64,000 nucleotides of DNA from Allium sativum (lineage: Eukaryota; Streptophyta; Magnoliopsida; Asparagales; Amaryllidaceae): NCBI GenBank assembly GCA_030737875.1, contig CM060910.1, positions 250,388,427 through 250,452,426 on the forward strand. Direction: 5' to 3'. Below are positions 45,236 through 57,480 of this stretch, one piece after another (positions within the stretch are counted from its first letter, which is position 1; every line of letters begins with the position of its first letter). The position numbers and the translations under genes were made by a program. Below the pieces are notes generated by a model. That model was not told the origin of the DNA and did no database searches. It was given only the letters and a program-made list of their open reading frames with translations.

Positions 45236-47118
45236 ATTAGTAAATTTAATTGTTTTTCTAAGTGCCTATCTGATGTTGGTTTCGGCCTTCGGGATTTATA
45301 CTTAGGGGATTGTTCTCATACTAGTTTACAGTCAGGACTGATAGTTGGGGAAGAGTAGTGATTTGTAAATAATCAGATGGAAACGTTTTCCAGTGTTAAT
45401 AACATATATTTTCTAAACATAGAAAATAAGGCAATGTGAATATATATATAGATATATGTTGATGATTGATCGATATAATTTCCATCTGGAAATAATATCG
45501 TTGTTTGCACACTTGTTTTTCTTTGATAGTTAAATCACAGACTATCGAAGTTTTGACCATTTTAACGTTGTTAATATGGAGAGACCGGTTGGATTATTAT
45601 CCAAAGAACCACTCTGTATTGGCATAAGCGTTGCGAATCATATATGCCAAAGATAATTGAAGACGGAGTAAAATGCAAGGGTTGTTGTAAAAGTCTTAGA
45701 TAACAGTGAGTAAGATGGATGTACTGAATAGTGCCTTCGGTTTGTCCATTCCCAGGACAACTTGTATGGACGAAGGTCTGACAGAGTATATCCAATGGAT
45801 CGCGTAAGTTGATCTGTTCAAACGTATTCACGTTTGGTGGCAGAGGAATTCGTTTCACTAAGCTGTATACCCATGTTATTTTTGGATAAATCAATTTGTG
45901 ATTTGGCGGGTATGACGATGTGACATTCTAAGTGGATGAGGATGACTTGTGTTGATGAATGTCTGACAGAGTATTTCCAGAAAGGTCACGTACATTGATT
46001 TCTTCAACTATACCAAGAGTGGAAGCGGAGAAGGAAACTTCTTTAGCTAACACGTAACGTACTGTTGTAGACGCCAATTAGTGATTTTCAATGGATCTGA
46101 CAATGTAGCATTCGAAGTGAATCTGATGTAATGATAAAGCGTAGCTTCTAGCCTCATCAACCGGTAAATGACAGAATCGGGAAGGCAGCATGGCTAAGTC
46201 GGTCGCACCGAAGTAGGGTGTATAATCACCTATCTAGAGAATATTCATTTGTTTCTTAAATCTATCAATGATGTCCCATATATATACGGGAACGGTTGCT
46301 GATCCCAACCGTTGGTGATGTACATTCGATACACTCAAGCGAAATGAGTGGTCGATCATGTATGGCTGAGTTACAAGATGTTCTTGTTGAACTGCAGTGT
46401 ATCGTTCCTAGAGTACACTGATCGGAAGGTGGTTCCATACCTTGTCATAGTTGGAAATCCATTATCCAATACGTGCTTGCGATTTTGATTGTATACTATA
46501 TATGTAGAACGTGAGATGAAAACATTTCTGCTAGTTGATATCTATTTGTACATAGACATTATTATAATATCAAAAGGTTTTTGATATAAAGATATTTTGG
46601 ATTCTCATAAGGGAAAAACCCGTTCCGTTCTGCGGCGTGGTCCTATGAGATATCGTTTACTTGTTCATACACCTGTTTAAACTTTTTTACTCACACCAGT
46701 CCTATGACTGACCCTGAGTTTACTTTGTTGTTTTACCTAAACTCTTGGGTGCCTAAATTTGTATGGGCAGTCAAGTAGTTGGGATTTACAGATATACTTG
46801 GAGAGCTTGGAGCAGGAGGTTTTCAATATTTTATAGCTATTGTTTTTCCGCTGTTGTTGTAAGTGCTGTATTCTAATAAGTGCTATTGTATACATAATTG
46901 TTATATTTCAAAGTTATGTTATCTATTATATGTTATTCGTTCCGCTGTGAGGTTCGTGTTACTCTGATGTTGTGTTCTTCTTCTTCTATTCTAAGTTTCT
47001 ATCTTATCTATTCTCACCCTCTAATTTTTTCATTAACTACCAGGATTTTTCGATGTTTTGGTTATAAACATCAAGCTTATGTCGATAACCCAAGTCGCCG
47101 AAAATCCGGGTCGTTACG

Positions 47119-48457
47119 GTTGGTATCAGAGCTTAAGTTAAGAATTACCTTGGCTCTGTGGCGTGACTCGGTAGAGATAGGGTTAGTAATACCCTAGATT
47201 GAGTTGAGTGTATATATACGAGTGCGTATTTGTATTTGATATAAAAATGGTTTTATATTGTGGAGATTCATTGGCTGAGTTGTTTATGAGTTCCGGTCGA
47301 TCAGTTTGATCCACTGTATCGGTAGGAGTAAATAAACACTTGAATACGATGGACCGACACAGTACGGATATGTGATATATTATCATATATAGGTTGTGAT
47401 TATAATCGAGTAAGAATATAACATGTGAAATGGTTATATATATACCAATCAAAATTCATATAAGTAAAGTATATGAAATAAGATGAATTAAATATGAATT
47501 TAAATCAGATTTGGAATTAAAATAAGGAAATTTTAAGTTCCTGGGAGATTTTGAGATGTTTTCAAAATGGATGTATTTAGTAAGGGTTTTGAAATGATAT
47601 AGTATTGAAATCACTTGGGTCGCTGGAAAATAATTCCGATGATGACTGCGCAGTATCATCGGTGTTCATTTTCGAGTTGTAAGTAACAGATTACTACCAA
47701 AGATTTTGTTTTAAAATCATTTGTGAAAATAAGGTGTTCGGAAATTCAAAGGTTTTGAATTGGTATTATGATTTCAAATTGATTTGAAATAAACCCAGAA
47801 ATTTGAAATTTAACTTATGAAGTTAAATGGATTTAAATAGTGAAAGTGAATAATGAATTAAAATTTAACTTGAACTAAGTTAAATAAAGCTGGATTTGAA
47901 TTAGAAATAATCTGGAATTAACTTGGATAAATAGGTTAAGAGTTTGAAATCGAGGATGGAATTCGAGTGGAAATAGAATTCGGCTTAGGTATAAGCGAAT
48001 GATTGATTTTGAGAATGAACTGATTGGAGATCAAGTTGGTAATGCATTGTTATATGCAGAAGTGGTAAAAGATGATAGGGATATAATGATTTGCCCGATA
48101 AAAAGGTACAAGTTTATATTTGATATAAGCATGAGATTTATGAGCCGAATTGGCAAGCCGCTTGGCTGTTTGATTTTCTTTTGGGTTGGAGAAGGCCTAG
48201 AGAGGCGAGTTGTGGTTTTACCGATAGGGCCATACAAAGGAGGTTATGGCGAAATTTTCCAAAAATTTAAAGTGTTAGAAAATTTTCAGAATTTTTGAAA
48301 ATTTTAGTTAGTCGGAGGGAATTAATATTTTAGTCAATATTAATGGATTCAGTTGAAATCAGAAATAAGGGGTAAACAAATCTTAGGAGTTCCAATAGAT
48401 AGGGTCGTCCACTACCTTAGCAATTTCGAGGACGAAATTATTTTAAGTGGGGAAGAA
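47119..48457 (+). other. Element E interior, non-coding
   Basis: Perfect primer-binding site TGGTATCAGAGCTTAAG at 47121-47137. At the 3' end AATTTCGAGGACGAAATTAT (48422-48441) then TTTTAAGTGGGGAAGAA (polypurine tract) touches the 3' LTR. A 99-codon frame at 47999-48298 is matched in nucleotide sequence by element A's interior, where a stop interrupts it, so I do not call it a gene. This interior can be primed and packaged but supplies no protein. Confidence 0.8.
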
Positions 48458-51400
48458 TGTAATGACCCTTATTTGTCAGAGGTATTATAATTAATTTATT
48501 TAATTATATAAATAGTGATTTATGAAATTAAATCGTCATTAATTAAATAATGGTGAATATTTAATTAAAATAATAATTAAATAATATATTTAATTCGGAA
48601 ATAATCAAAAATATTGGAAATCACAATATTCTGTGAACGGGGTCATCCCCAAGATTTAACTCAGCCTAGAGTTGAATTATATTGACGAATATATTCAATC
48701 GATGACAGTTTGAACGTATAATTATAATATAATTAAAATAGAGCTTGAAATGGCGCTGCAGTTCGCGATTTGTCGATTTGAACTTCAACTGAATGTACAA
48801 GGTTCGTTATAAATCGGATTTCTATGAAACAAGAAACGTGTGGAGCTGGTGGAGTATATCTTTCTAGTGGAAGAGAAAAATCGGGATTTCGTCGTGTAGA
48901 TTTTGATTTACGTTCAAATCAAATTCCAGAAAAGTCGCTGTAGAATTCCTTTATAATTCGCAATGCTTTATTTACGTTATAAAAGGATTTTCGATATAAA
49001 CTGAATATTGATAAATCTAAAATCTGAAATATCAAACTGTAAATTCTGATATGATATTCTTGAGCTATACGATATCATATGTGAAGGTATACGATCTTAT
49101 TTATTTGTAAATATTTAATTTAAATTTATTTAAATATATTTATATATTTAAATGGGCTATTTAGAGCTTTAAAAGTAGCCACTTTTGCAAACGACCTTAG
49201 AATTCGACGAAACTAATTTTCTTGGATCCGCAATGTTAAATTATTGCTAGATGTCAGTTTCCGGGATTTTTAGAGTCAGTGTGTGGCCGTACGGATTTTT
49301 AGAGTGAGAAATAGTCAGTATTTCGACAATTAAAAATACGCTATGTGAGCATACGGAGTCGAAATTCGACGAAACCAATTCTGTTGGGACCGTAATGTCG
49401 AACTGAAGGTGCATGTCCAGTTTCATGATTTTTGAATATCGTGTGTGATCACATGAATTTTTAGAAGACAATAACGAATTAACGATGGAGAATATACCCG
49501 GAATATTCCTTCTAAATAAATATCTAGATATTTATATCTTCTATAAATACCCCCTTCAAAACATTTCCTAAACCTAATTTCACTTTTTCTGCTCAGTGGC
49601 TTTTTTGCGCCGTCGGTTCTTTGTGTTCCACAGCAAAGTTCCAAGAAAAGAAAAATCAAAATTTCAAATACAAATCTATAAATCACGCGATGTATATAAA
49701 AGAATTCGGCAAGGCAAAAGCTTCATTTCCATGTGTGTTTTGCTCAGCTCGATGTCATTTCCGTTCGGTGGTATTTGCTCAGCGCGAACTAGGGTTTAAG
49801 AAATCAAGGTATTTGGTTGTCGATTCATCAATTGGTTGTGTTTTTGAGTTCTTGAGATCAAATGACATCGTTTGAGAAGAAACTGGGGTATTTCGTGGAA
49901 ATTGGTGTCGATGTCTTCGACTGTGTGGCTGGAAACTCCATAACGACGCGATGATCAGATAGGATTCGAGCTGGGCGTCACGGGGTGGAGTAGGAGGAGA
50001 TTTCGAAGTGCAAGCCAACGGTATATTCGGTTGAGGATTTTATGAAGAAACGAGGGAGGATCGATCGAAGCAAGAGTTCGGTCATGGGTGTTTTTGAGGA
50101 GAAGCTCACTGCAGTTCAAGTATAGAAGAAGAAGGAGCGGGCTGGTGGGTTTCAGAGTAAGGTTGGGCCAAGTCAAATAGTAAGGCCCATTTGAAGTTTT
50201 AGTTTAAGTTTTATTTAAATTAAGTAAGATTCGAACTTGTTAATTCAATAACTTGATCATACGATATCAGATTGACGAACCGTAAGTTGCGTTGGGACCT
50301 TATGGGCGAGAGCTTCACAATGAAGCTGACTGGAAGTGGATTGGGGCTCGTATGAATTTATGGCGAAATAAATTGTTTGATTCAAATCAAATAATGGTTT
50401 ATCGTTCTTTAACGATGAACTGCAAATGTGAGTAAAACTCACCAACTCTGAACAGTTATATTTTTATAATGTATTTTTAGAACTGTTAATCATCTGTTGA
50501 TTGTTGTGTGTTGGTTGATTGATTGAACTGCTAGTCAGTTAGTGAAAATTATATATATATATATTTGTAATTATATATATATATAAACTGTTAAATATTT
50601 ATATATTGATTCTGCTATCAGAATAATTTATATTGAACTGAAAGTGATGATAATCATATTGTGTAACATCTGTGGATGCTGGGAGACAGGTTGGAGGAAT
50701 CCGACTGGATTCCTCAACGGTTATTTTATTGTTTTTCATATATTGTGATATATGACGTGATTTATAATCTGTTTTTGATTATATGTGAATGGACGATATT
50801 GGACACCGTAACTTGATATGTTAAACACCAGGACATACCGGAATATTGAAAAGAGAATATTTATAAATAGAATATTTATAAATAGAAATACTTATAAATG
50901 GAACATTTATAAATAAAAGACACGTTTAAGTGGAATTATAAATGAAGGAAAGCCTTTATAAATGGAATATTATAAAGTGAATTATTTATTTAGAATAAAT
51001 AGATAAGATACTATAACATGGATTATTTATTTGTTAAATAAATAAAATATTAAATAGGGATTATTTACTTAGAAATAAAAAGGAGATATTCAAAAAGGAA
51101 ATAACTGCAAATCATTTTCTTTTTGAATGGAAAGGCTTGTGTAGCGGTTTGGGGATTTTCCCGATGCTCCCGTTACAAAGGAGGTTATGGCGAATTTTTC
51201 AGAGAATTTAATGAGTTAGAATATTTCAAGAATATATTTGAAAAGGAAATATTTGTAAAACATTTACAAATGAAATAGAAAGAGAAATATTTGTAAAACA
51301 TTTACAAATAGAATAGAAAGAGAAATATTTGTAAAACATTTACAAATAGAATAGAAAGAGGAATATTTGTAAAATCATTTACAAATAAAATTGAAAAGGA

Positions 51401-52249
51401 AATCATTTGTAAAGTGAAGAACCGTTACTAAAAGTAAATCTTTATAAATGAATAAACGTTGTTAAAAAGGAAATCCTTTTAAATGGATAAACGTAATTAG
51501 AAAGGAGTTAATCGAATATGGTATTCGAAAGTAAGTTAATCGAATCTGGTATTCGAAAGTTAGTTAATCGAATATGTTATTCGAAAGGGGGTTAGTCGAG
51601 TTAGAGTTAACCAGTTAGAGTTAATCAGTTAGATTTAACCAATAAGAGCTAATCAGTTAGAGTTAATCAAATAAGTGTTAATCCAAATAAGTTGCCATTT
51701 CGTACGACTGCTAGCGTAATTCGTAGGGCCGTAAATAGCCTACGGCGGTCGGATGTTTCTTGAGGGAATCAGGCGTAACCATTGTGATCGTTGCGATCTA
51801 GAGTCAAGCGAATGGAGTTAAATAGAGTTATCGAATATTAGTTATTCGAATAGAGTTAAATAGAGTTATCGAATTATAGTTATTCGAATAGAGTTAAACG
51901 GAGTTAAATAGAGTTAATCGAATTAGTTATTCGAATAGAGTTAAATAAATAAGAGTGATTCGAATTAGTTATTCGAATAGAGATAAACACAAAGGAGTTA
52001 TCGATTAGTTAAATCGAAAGGATTATTGATTTGTTAAATCGAAAGGAGTTATCGATTAGTTAAATTGAAAGGAGTTATCGAATTTAGTTATTCGAAAAGG
52101 AGTTATCGATTTGTTAAATCGAACGGGAAGATTATCGAATATCGTTTATTCGAGAGGGGATTTTCGAATATAGTTTATTCGAAGGAGTTATCGATTATTA
52201 GTTAGTCGAAGTGAGTTATAGAATATTAGTAAAATCGAAGGAGTTATCG
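48458..52249 (+). repeat. Element E 3' LTR, cut by element F
   Basis: Starts TGTAATGACCC and is collinear with the 5' LTR for 3.79 kb, including the uninterrupted element C target at 49253-49257, the TATA box (49542-49549), the 38-bp repeat and the TCGAATA array. It stops inside that array at GTTATCG, where element F begins. The missing 2.3 kb should lie to the right of the window. Confidence 0.88.
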
Positions 52250-53235
52250 TGTGACGGCCCGCTCCGCACCAGCCTGCATTTCCTCCGGAAGTGCGCTGTA
52301 CACATGTCCCGACTAGCACGGAACGGTCGCCAAAGAAAGGAAAGAAGGGAATGAACTAATCAAGGAACCTATAGAATATCTCACAGCGCATGGAATAAAA
52401 TATAATAATAACATACTTGACATAAAACAGGTGAGACAGTGCATAAGTTGATAACTAAAATCAACATCAATCATCAGAGCAGCGGAAATTCAAATACAGC
52501 TTATTACAATTTTCCAAATTTACTGTCTCTAAACAAAAGAAAGCTAAAGTAGAAGATGCACCACCAATGCCCAAGTAGTGATATTCAACAACACAGGGAG
52601 AATATTATGTATATATTACGTGGAAGCCTCCCACTCGTCTCCGGATCATCTACCCGTGCATCACCAACTAACATGTCTCTAGTCTGCTCGTGTGAGCACC
52701 CAGAGTAATAGGAGGAGACATAAAACTCTGGGTCAGACATAAAGCCTGGTATGAGCGATAAGCATCTAAACAGAATAATAACAGGTATACTAAACCATAA
52801 CTGAACCTGGACCTGCAACCAAAGAGTTAGTACCACATACCGTACAGTACTCTAAGGTGACATAATGAAGAGTGTAAGAATACGGGGGTGGGGTGTACAT
52901 GTCATAATGATAGCAAACAAATCAACCATAGCAATCATCCTCGCATTTCTCACTCAGTGCGTAAAGCATACGATATCCACCACTTTGGAACACTAGACAA
53001 ATTGAGGTAACGACGAATTCCGACTTGTAGAAACCCTGCTATGACCAAGCTAAACACATGGAGTCATGACCAAACATTTCAATGACCCATCACATTGGTC
53101 ATAGCCCTTGGTCCTACCAAGGCCATAATGGCCCTGAATCCGCCTTCGTCCCTCCTACCATAGTGGTCCAAAGCTATAGACATCGATAACCCCTTAACAC
53201 GCGTCCCGCAGCAAATCCCAATCATGAAGCGAACT
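52250..53235 (-). mobile_element. Element F: left end of a Gypsy-type LTR, minus strand
   Basis: It begins TGTGACGGCCCGC after TATCG (52245-52249), the predicted target duplication. It contains, in the same order as the U5 side of A's minus-strand LTR, an AGCGGAAAT block and GGGTCAGACATAAAGCCTGG followed by TATGAG, which supports minus orientation. No inner end is seen before element G begins at 53236, so F is probably split by G with the rest outside the window. Confidence 0.65.
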
Positions 53236-54030
53236 TGTAATAACCCGGAAAATGTGAACCAGTTTAAAATTTTTAAATTAGGTTATTAACAAGAAATTTG
53301 AATGATTAAAATAGCATATTTCAATAAAATATAGAATTTGGTATGATAGGGCAGTTTGAAATTTTGAATACAAACTTTGTCTGACTGTACCGGGTGGAAA
53401 ATATAACGGATTTTAACGAAACTGAAAATATTTAAATCTGTTTATCAATACCTTTCTAACGAATCTGAAAAATCGAAATTTCATAACGTAAATCAAAAGT
53501 TATGGCCAAATGAATTTTCAGAAAGGTCGCTATATAGTGTATATAGCCCTTGAAAATTGAGATTTTGCATACGACCTCGGAATTCGACGAAACCACTTTT
53601 GTTGTGTCCGGGATGTCATATTATTGCTAAGTTTCAAATTTCATAATTTTTGAAGCTAGTATGTGAGCGGGGCAAAAGATAACGTGTTTGGTCAAATTCT
53701 GTTAAAATGGGTCGACCTAAAAATGGCCGTTTTGCAAACGAGCTCAGAATTCGACGAAACTGATTTTGTTAGGACCGTATCGTCAAAACAAAGCTAGATT
53801 TATTTTTCTGGAATTTTTCGATTCAGTTTGTGGCCCTGGCAAATTGAAATGTACGTTTAAATTAAATATCGAATGTTTTATATTTTAATTTGAAAAATAA
53901 CAGACTGTAACAGTCGAAATGGCCAACGAAACATATCCCATTGTGTCCGGAATAGGGGTATTTAGCTAGGGGTGATAGTCGTTGGGTTTAAAAAGGAGTC
54001 CGTTTGCAAAAACACTATTTAAAAATTTTC

Positions 54031-54038
54031 TATAAATA
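54031..54038 (+). promoter_or_regulatory. Element G 5' LTR TATA box
   Basis: TATAAATA followed by CGGCCAATAGG and an A-rich leader, placed like the TATA box of element E. Confidence 0.55.
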
Positions 54039-55201
54039 TCGGCCAATAGGAAATTTTCTTTAAAAAAAAAATAGAAAACCCTAAAAAAAAACCTAGCCGC
54101 CAGAACTATCGACGACTACCGTCGTTCGCTCCTTCCCGACGAAAATCCAGCTGCCACAGGCGACGCCAGCCAACGCCACCACCCTCAATCGACGCCGCCC
54201 ACCTCCTTCTTCAAATCCGACCAACCCCCGCTCTTCCTCCCTTCGCCAGCGTCGAGAACGACGCCCAGGAAGTCGCCGACTTCACATCGACGCCACGATC
54301 GCCAGAGGCGATCGCACCTGCTCCTCCGACCACCGATAGGACCGCCTCGCTCCCCTCTTTCAAGTCCCACTCTCTGATCAGAGCATCGATTCACGGATTT
54401 TCTGAAAAATCCGAACCCTAGTTTCGAAATCAAAAAGGGGTATACGGCTAAACTGATTTTTACACTTTAAACGTTGCAAACTTGTAAAAATCATATCTTT
54501 TTGCTATGTTAACGAAATTCGATGAAATAGGAGACACCGTGACCGCAAGGAGGCTCTCTACATTCTAGAAGAAGCCGCGGATTTTTCTGACCTTCCTACG
54601 ATTTTTAGCACCGCAAGAACCAATGTGAGGAATCTAAACTATTTGTGTGAATGTAATCGCGTTGTATAAATTATATAAGCGAAATGTAAATTATATACGC
54701 ATTGTATACCTCATGTACATGTGTTGTATAAGTTATATTAGCGATGTTTAAATTATACAAGCGTTGTTTGAAACATATATACTTTGAATTGTGATGAAAT
54801 GCAAGTGAATTATTATATATATATATATACTCCCCTCGTCCACAGACCATGGACAATATTTATTGCATGTGATTGACGTAATATCATATGGTTCGACGAA
54901 TGGTTGGAAATAATTGTTTGTGGTTGATATTATGGTTGAAAAATACCTTTGTGGTTGAAAAATACCCTCTTGTGGTTGAAACAAAATAGAATAGGATTGT
55001 GGAATTGAAAATAAAACATGCCGCCTGCGTGCGAATTAGATGCATGATCCCCATTGTCAAAAACCGCGAGGTTTTAAGGTAGAGCGAGGAGCCGTACTAG
55101 GGACGGTCCCGGTTTTAACTACCCTGCCGTTATGCTGCCGAAATTTTCTGAAATAATTATGTGTTAGAATAATTTTCATTCATTGAAATTATTTATATAT
55201 G

Positions 55202-56035
55202 CGATATCGAATATTCATGTGTTGAGTTGCAATTCATTCGTTGGGTTGAAATTCATGTGTTGAATATTATTTGAATTTAAACAAATGGCTTTAGCAATAA
55301 AAATCACATTTTTATATATATACAAACGATATCGAATATTCATGTGTTGAGTTGCAATTCATTCGTTGGGTTGAAATTCATGTGTTGAATATTATTTGAA
55401 TTTAAACAAATGGCTTTAGCAATAAAAATCACATTTTTATATATATATACAAACGATATCGAATATTCATGTGTTGAGTTGCAATTCATTCGTTGAGTTG
55501 AAATTCATGTGTTGAATATTATTTGAATTTAAACAAATGGCTTTAGCAATAAAAATCATATTTTTATATATATACAAACGATATCGAATATTCATGTGTT
55601 GAGTTGCAATTCATTCGTTGAGTTGAAATTCATGTGTTGAATATTATTTGAATTTAAACAAATGGCTTTAGCAATAAAAATCACATTTTTATATATATAC
55701 AAACGATATCGAATATTCATGTGTTGAGTTGCAATTCATTCGTTGGGTTGAAATTCATGTGTTGAATATTATTTGAATTTAAACAAATGGCTTTAGCAAT
55801 AAAAATCATATTTTTATATATATACAAACTATATAGAATATTCATGTGTTGAGTTGCAATTCATTTGTTGGGTTGAAATTCATGTGTTGAATATTATTTG
55901 AATTTAAACAAATGGCTTTAGCGATAAAAAAATCGCATTTATATATATATACAAGCTATATAGTATATTCATGTGTTGAATTCCAATTCATTCGTTGAGT
56001 TGAAGTTCATGTGTTGAATGTTATCATCTTTTAAA
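55202..56035. repeat. 125-bp minisatellite in element G LTR
   Basis: Unit starts CGATATCGAATATTCATGTG and recurs at about 55202, 55327, 55454, 55579, 55704, 55829 and 55955, steps of 125-127 bp. The first five copies are nearly identical and the last two diverge, the final one partial. Each unit ends in a short TA run (TTTTTATATATATAC) whose length accounts for the step variation. Confidence 0.92.
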
Positions 56036-57009
56036 AATAAAATGAATCGACATTGAAAACTATATTTTTATGATAAATATGAAGTGTTAAAAATACACAT
56101 GTGTCGAATAAATATTTTTGATGATAAAAATATTCCTTTTATCATGTATACGCTTATATAAAAATACACACGTGTTGAAATAAATAATAGTTTGCTAGAA
56201 ATATTATTATTAGCTTGTTCTGCATATATATACATGTGTTGAACAGGAAAAATGGATTAGCTGTTGAGTAAAGAAATTATTTGCGTGCCCGACAAATAGG
56301 TAAACCTTGATGAGTTGGCTGCGCAATTTTATTTATATATCAACTCCTGTGAATGCCATTGGATGCGGAGTGCTGGTTTTTCTGTGTGAAATAATAAACA
56401 ACGCCATAGGATAGTAACAATTAATTTTGAACTACACTACATGGCATACTTCTTGACGATAGGCATACTTCATCATATTCCACATAAGCAATTGGAGCTT
56501 GTGTGATGAGGTGGAAGATTTACCATACAAGCGAGAGGCTTGTATGGCGATGACTAAGTACTACAGGTTGAACTGATGACTGATATGGACTATATAAATT
56601 ATAACGATAAATTGCCAGATTAATAAAAACCCCACACGGGTCTGGAGTTGACAATAATCACGTCGCTCTAGTTATTAGATACGGCACATGGACTATTTAT
56701 TTCCACACGGAAACGGGGTGACGGGAATTTATTCTCTGGAGTGATTATCAGTACAAGCTCCCCCGTAAACACCAAAATATATCACTAAAAATATGTGAAT
56801 GCTTTTTAGGATTTATTGGGTACCTAATACGGCCCAATAAATTTCCAAACCCCTCCCCGTACAAAGGAGGTTATGGCGAAATTTTTCGAAATATTAAGGC
56901 GTTAGTGAAATATTTGAAGTGAAAACGAAGTTGAAATATAAAATGAACTATAGTTGAAACTATGGAATGAATTATATTTATATATATAAATATAAATATA
57001 ATTAAAAGG

Positions 57010-57480
57010 AATAGAGGCCGTGCAGTTCGCGTTTCGGAATCGTAATTTGAAACGATTAGTACGAGAAATCCGACCATCGGATTTTCCCGAAACCGCAACC
57101 GCTGGGTTCGCCTTGGAAATACCTTTCCAATGGCACCAACCTTGTAAAAATCCAACGGTTGGATTGTCCGGAATGTTTAATTCAAATCTAAAGAAAAACA
57201 GCGCCAGAATCGTTTATATTTATATATAAATATAAATATAATTAAATTTAATCGAATAACGACGCTGCAGTTCGAATTTTGAAACCGTAACTTCAAACGA
57301 CTAGTGTGGAAGAGCCAACCGTCGGATTCTCACGAAACTGGAACCGTTGGGTTCGCTTTGGGAATATCTTCCCACTGATATAGACTTTGTAGAAATCCAA
57401 CGGTTAGATTTTCCGATATGTGTAAAACAAATTAGGAGAAAAACAGCGCCAGTGCCACAGCACGACCTGAAACGTCGTTT
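57010..57480. repeat. Diverged tandem duplication of about 245 bp in element G LTR
   Basis: Copy 1 begins around GTGCAGTTCGCGTTTCGGAA (57018) and copy 2 around CTGCAGTTCGAATTTTGAAA (57263). Both continue with a CCGTCGGATT- or CCATCGGATT-type motif, an AACCGTTGGGTTCGC-type motif and AAATCCAACGGTT, then AAAACAGCGCCAG. The copies are clearly diverged, so this is an old duplication. The CTGCAGTTCG block is also found in the U3 of A and E. Confidence 0.7.

Larger units (their letters stand above)
41807..47118 (+). repeat. Element E 5' LTR, second segment
   Basis: Continues the LTR after element C. A TATAAATA at 42091-42098 puts about 1.1 kb of U3 before it and roughly 5 kb of transcribed sequence after it. 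The segment holds a long TA microsatellite (43104-43148), TTTATAAATA palindromes (43404-43620), a 38-bp tandem repeat, the TCGAATA array, and the U5-side block ACCAGTCCTATGACTGACCC (46694-46713) that is shared in inverted form with A. It ends CGGGTCGTTACG, the last base changed from A. Confidence 0.88.
29438..52249 (+). mobile_element. Element E: large non-coding Gypsy-type element (LARD-like), split by C and cut by F
   Basis: Plus strand. The 5' LTR is 29438-30237 joined to 41807-47118 (about 6.1 kb without element C), the interior 47119-48457 and the 3' LTR from 48458 to the insertion of F at 52250. The interior has a perfect primer-binding site and polypurine tract but no gag or pol. E is the same family as A by LTR ends, primer site, interior and several LTR blocks, but its LTRs are 1.7 kb longer, largely because of palindromic tandem arrays. 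Such an element needs proteins from a relative. Confidence 0.85.

Noticed and set aside
47121..47137. tRNA gene fragment
   Set aside because: The TGGTATCAGAGC sequences are primer-binding sites next to LTR ends. No cloverleaf can be drawn around them.
47999..48298. 99-codon frame in element E's interior as an accessory gene
   Set aside because: The homologous sequence in element A has an in-frame stop and similarity is no stronger in codons than in bases. No known domain is visible.
54185..54433. 82-codon minus-strand frame in the GC-rich part of G's LTR
   Set aside because: Composition alone (CG-rich, few stops) explains it; there is no domain, and it runs antisense to the leader.
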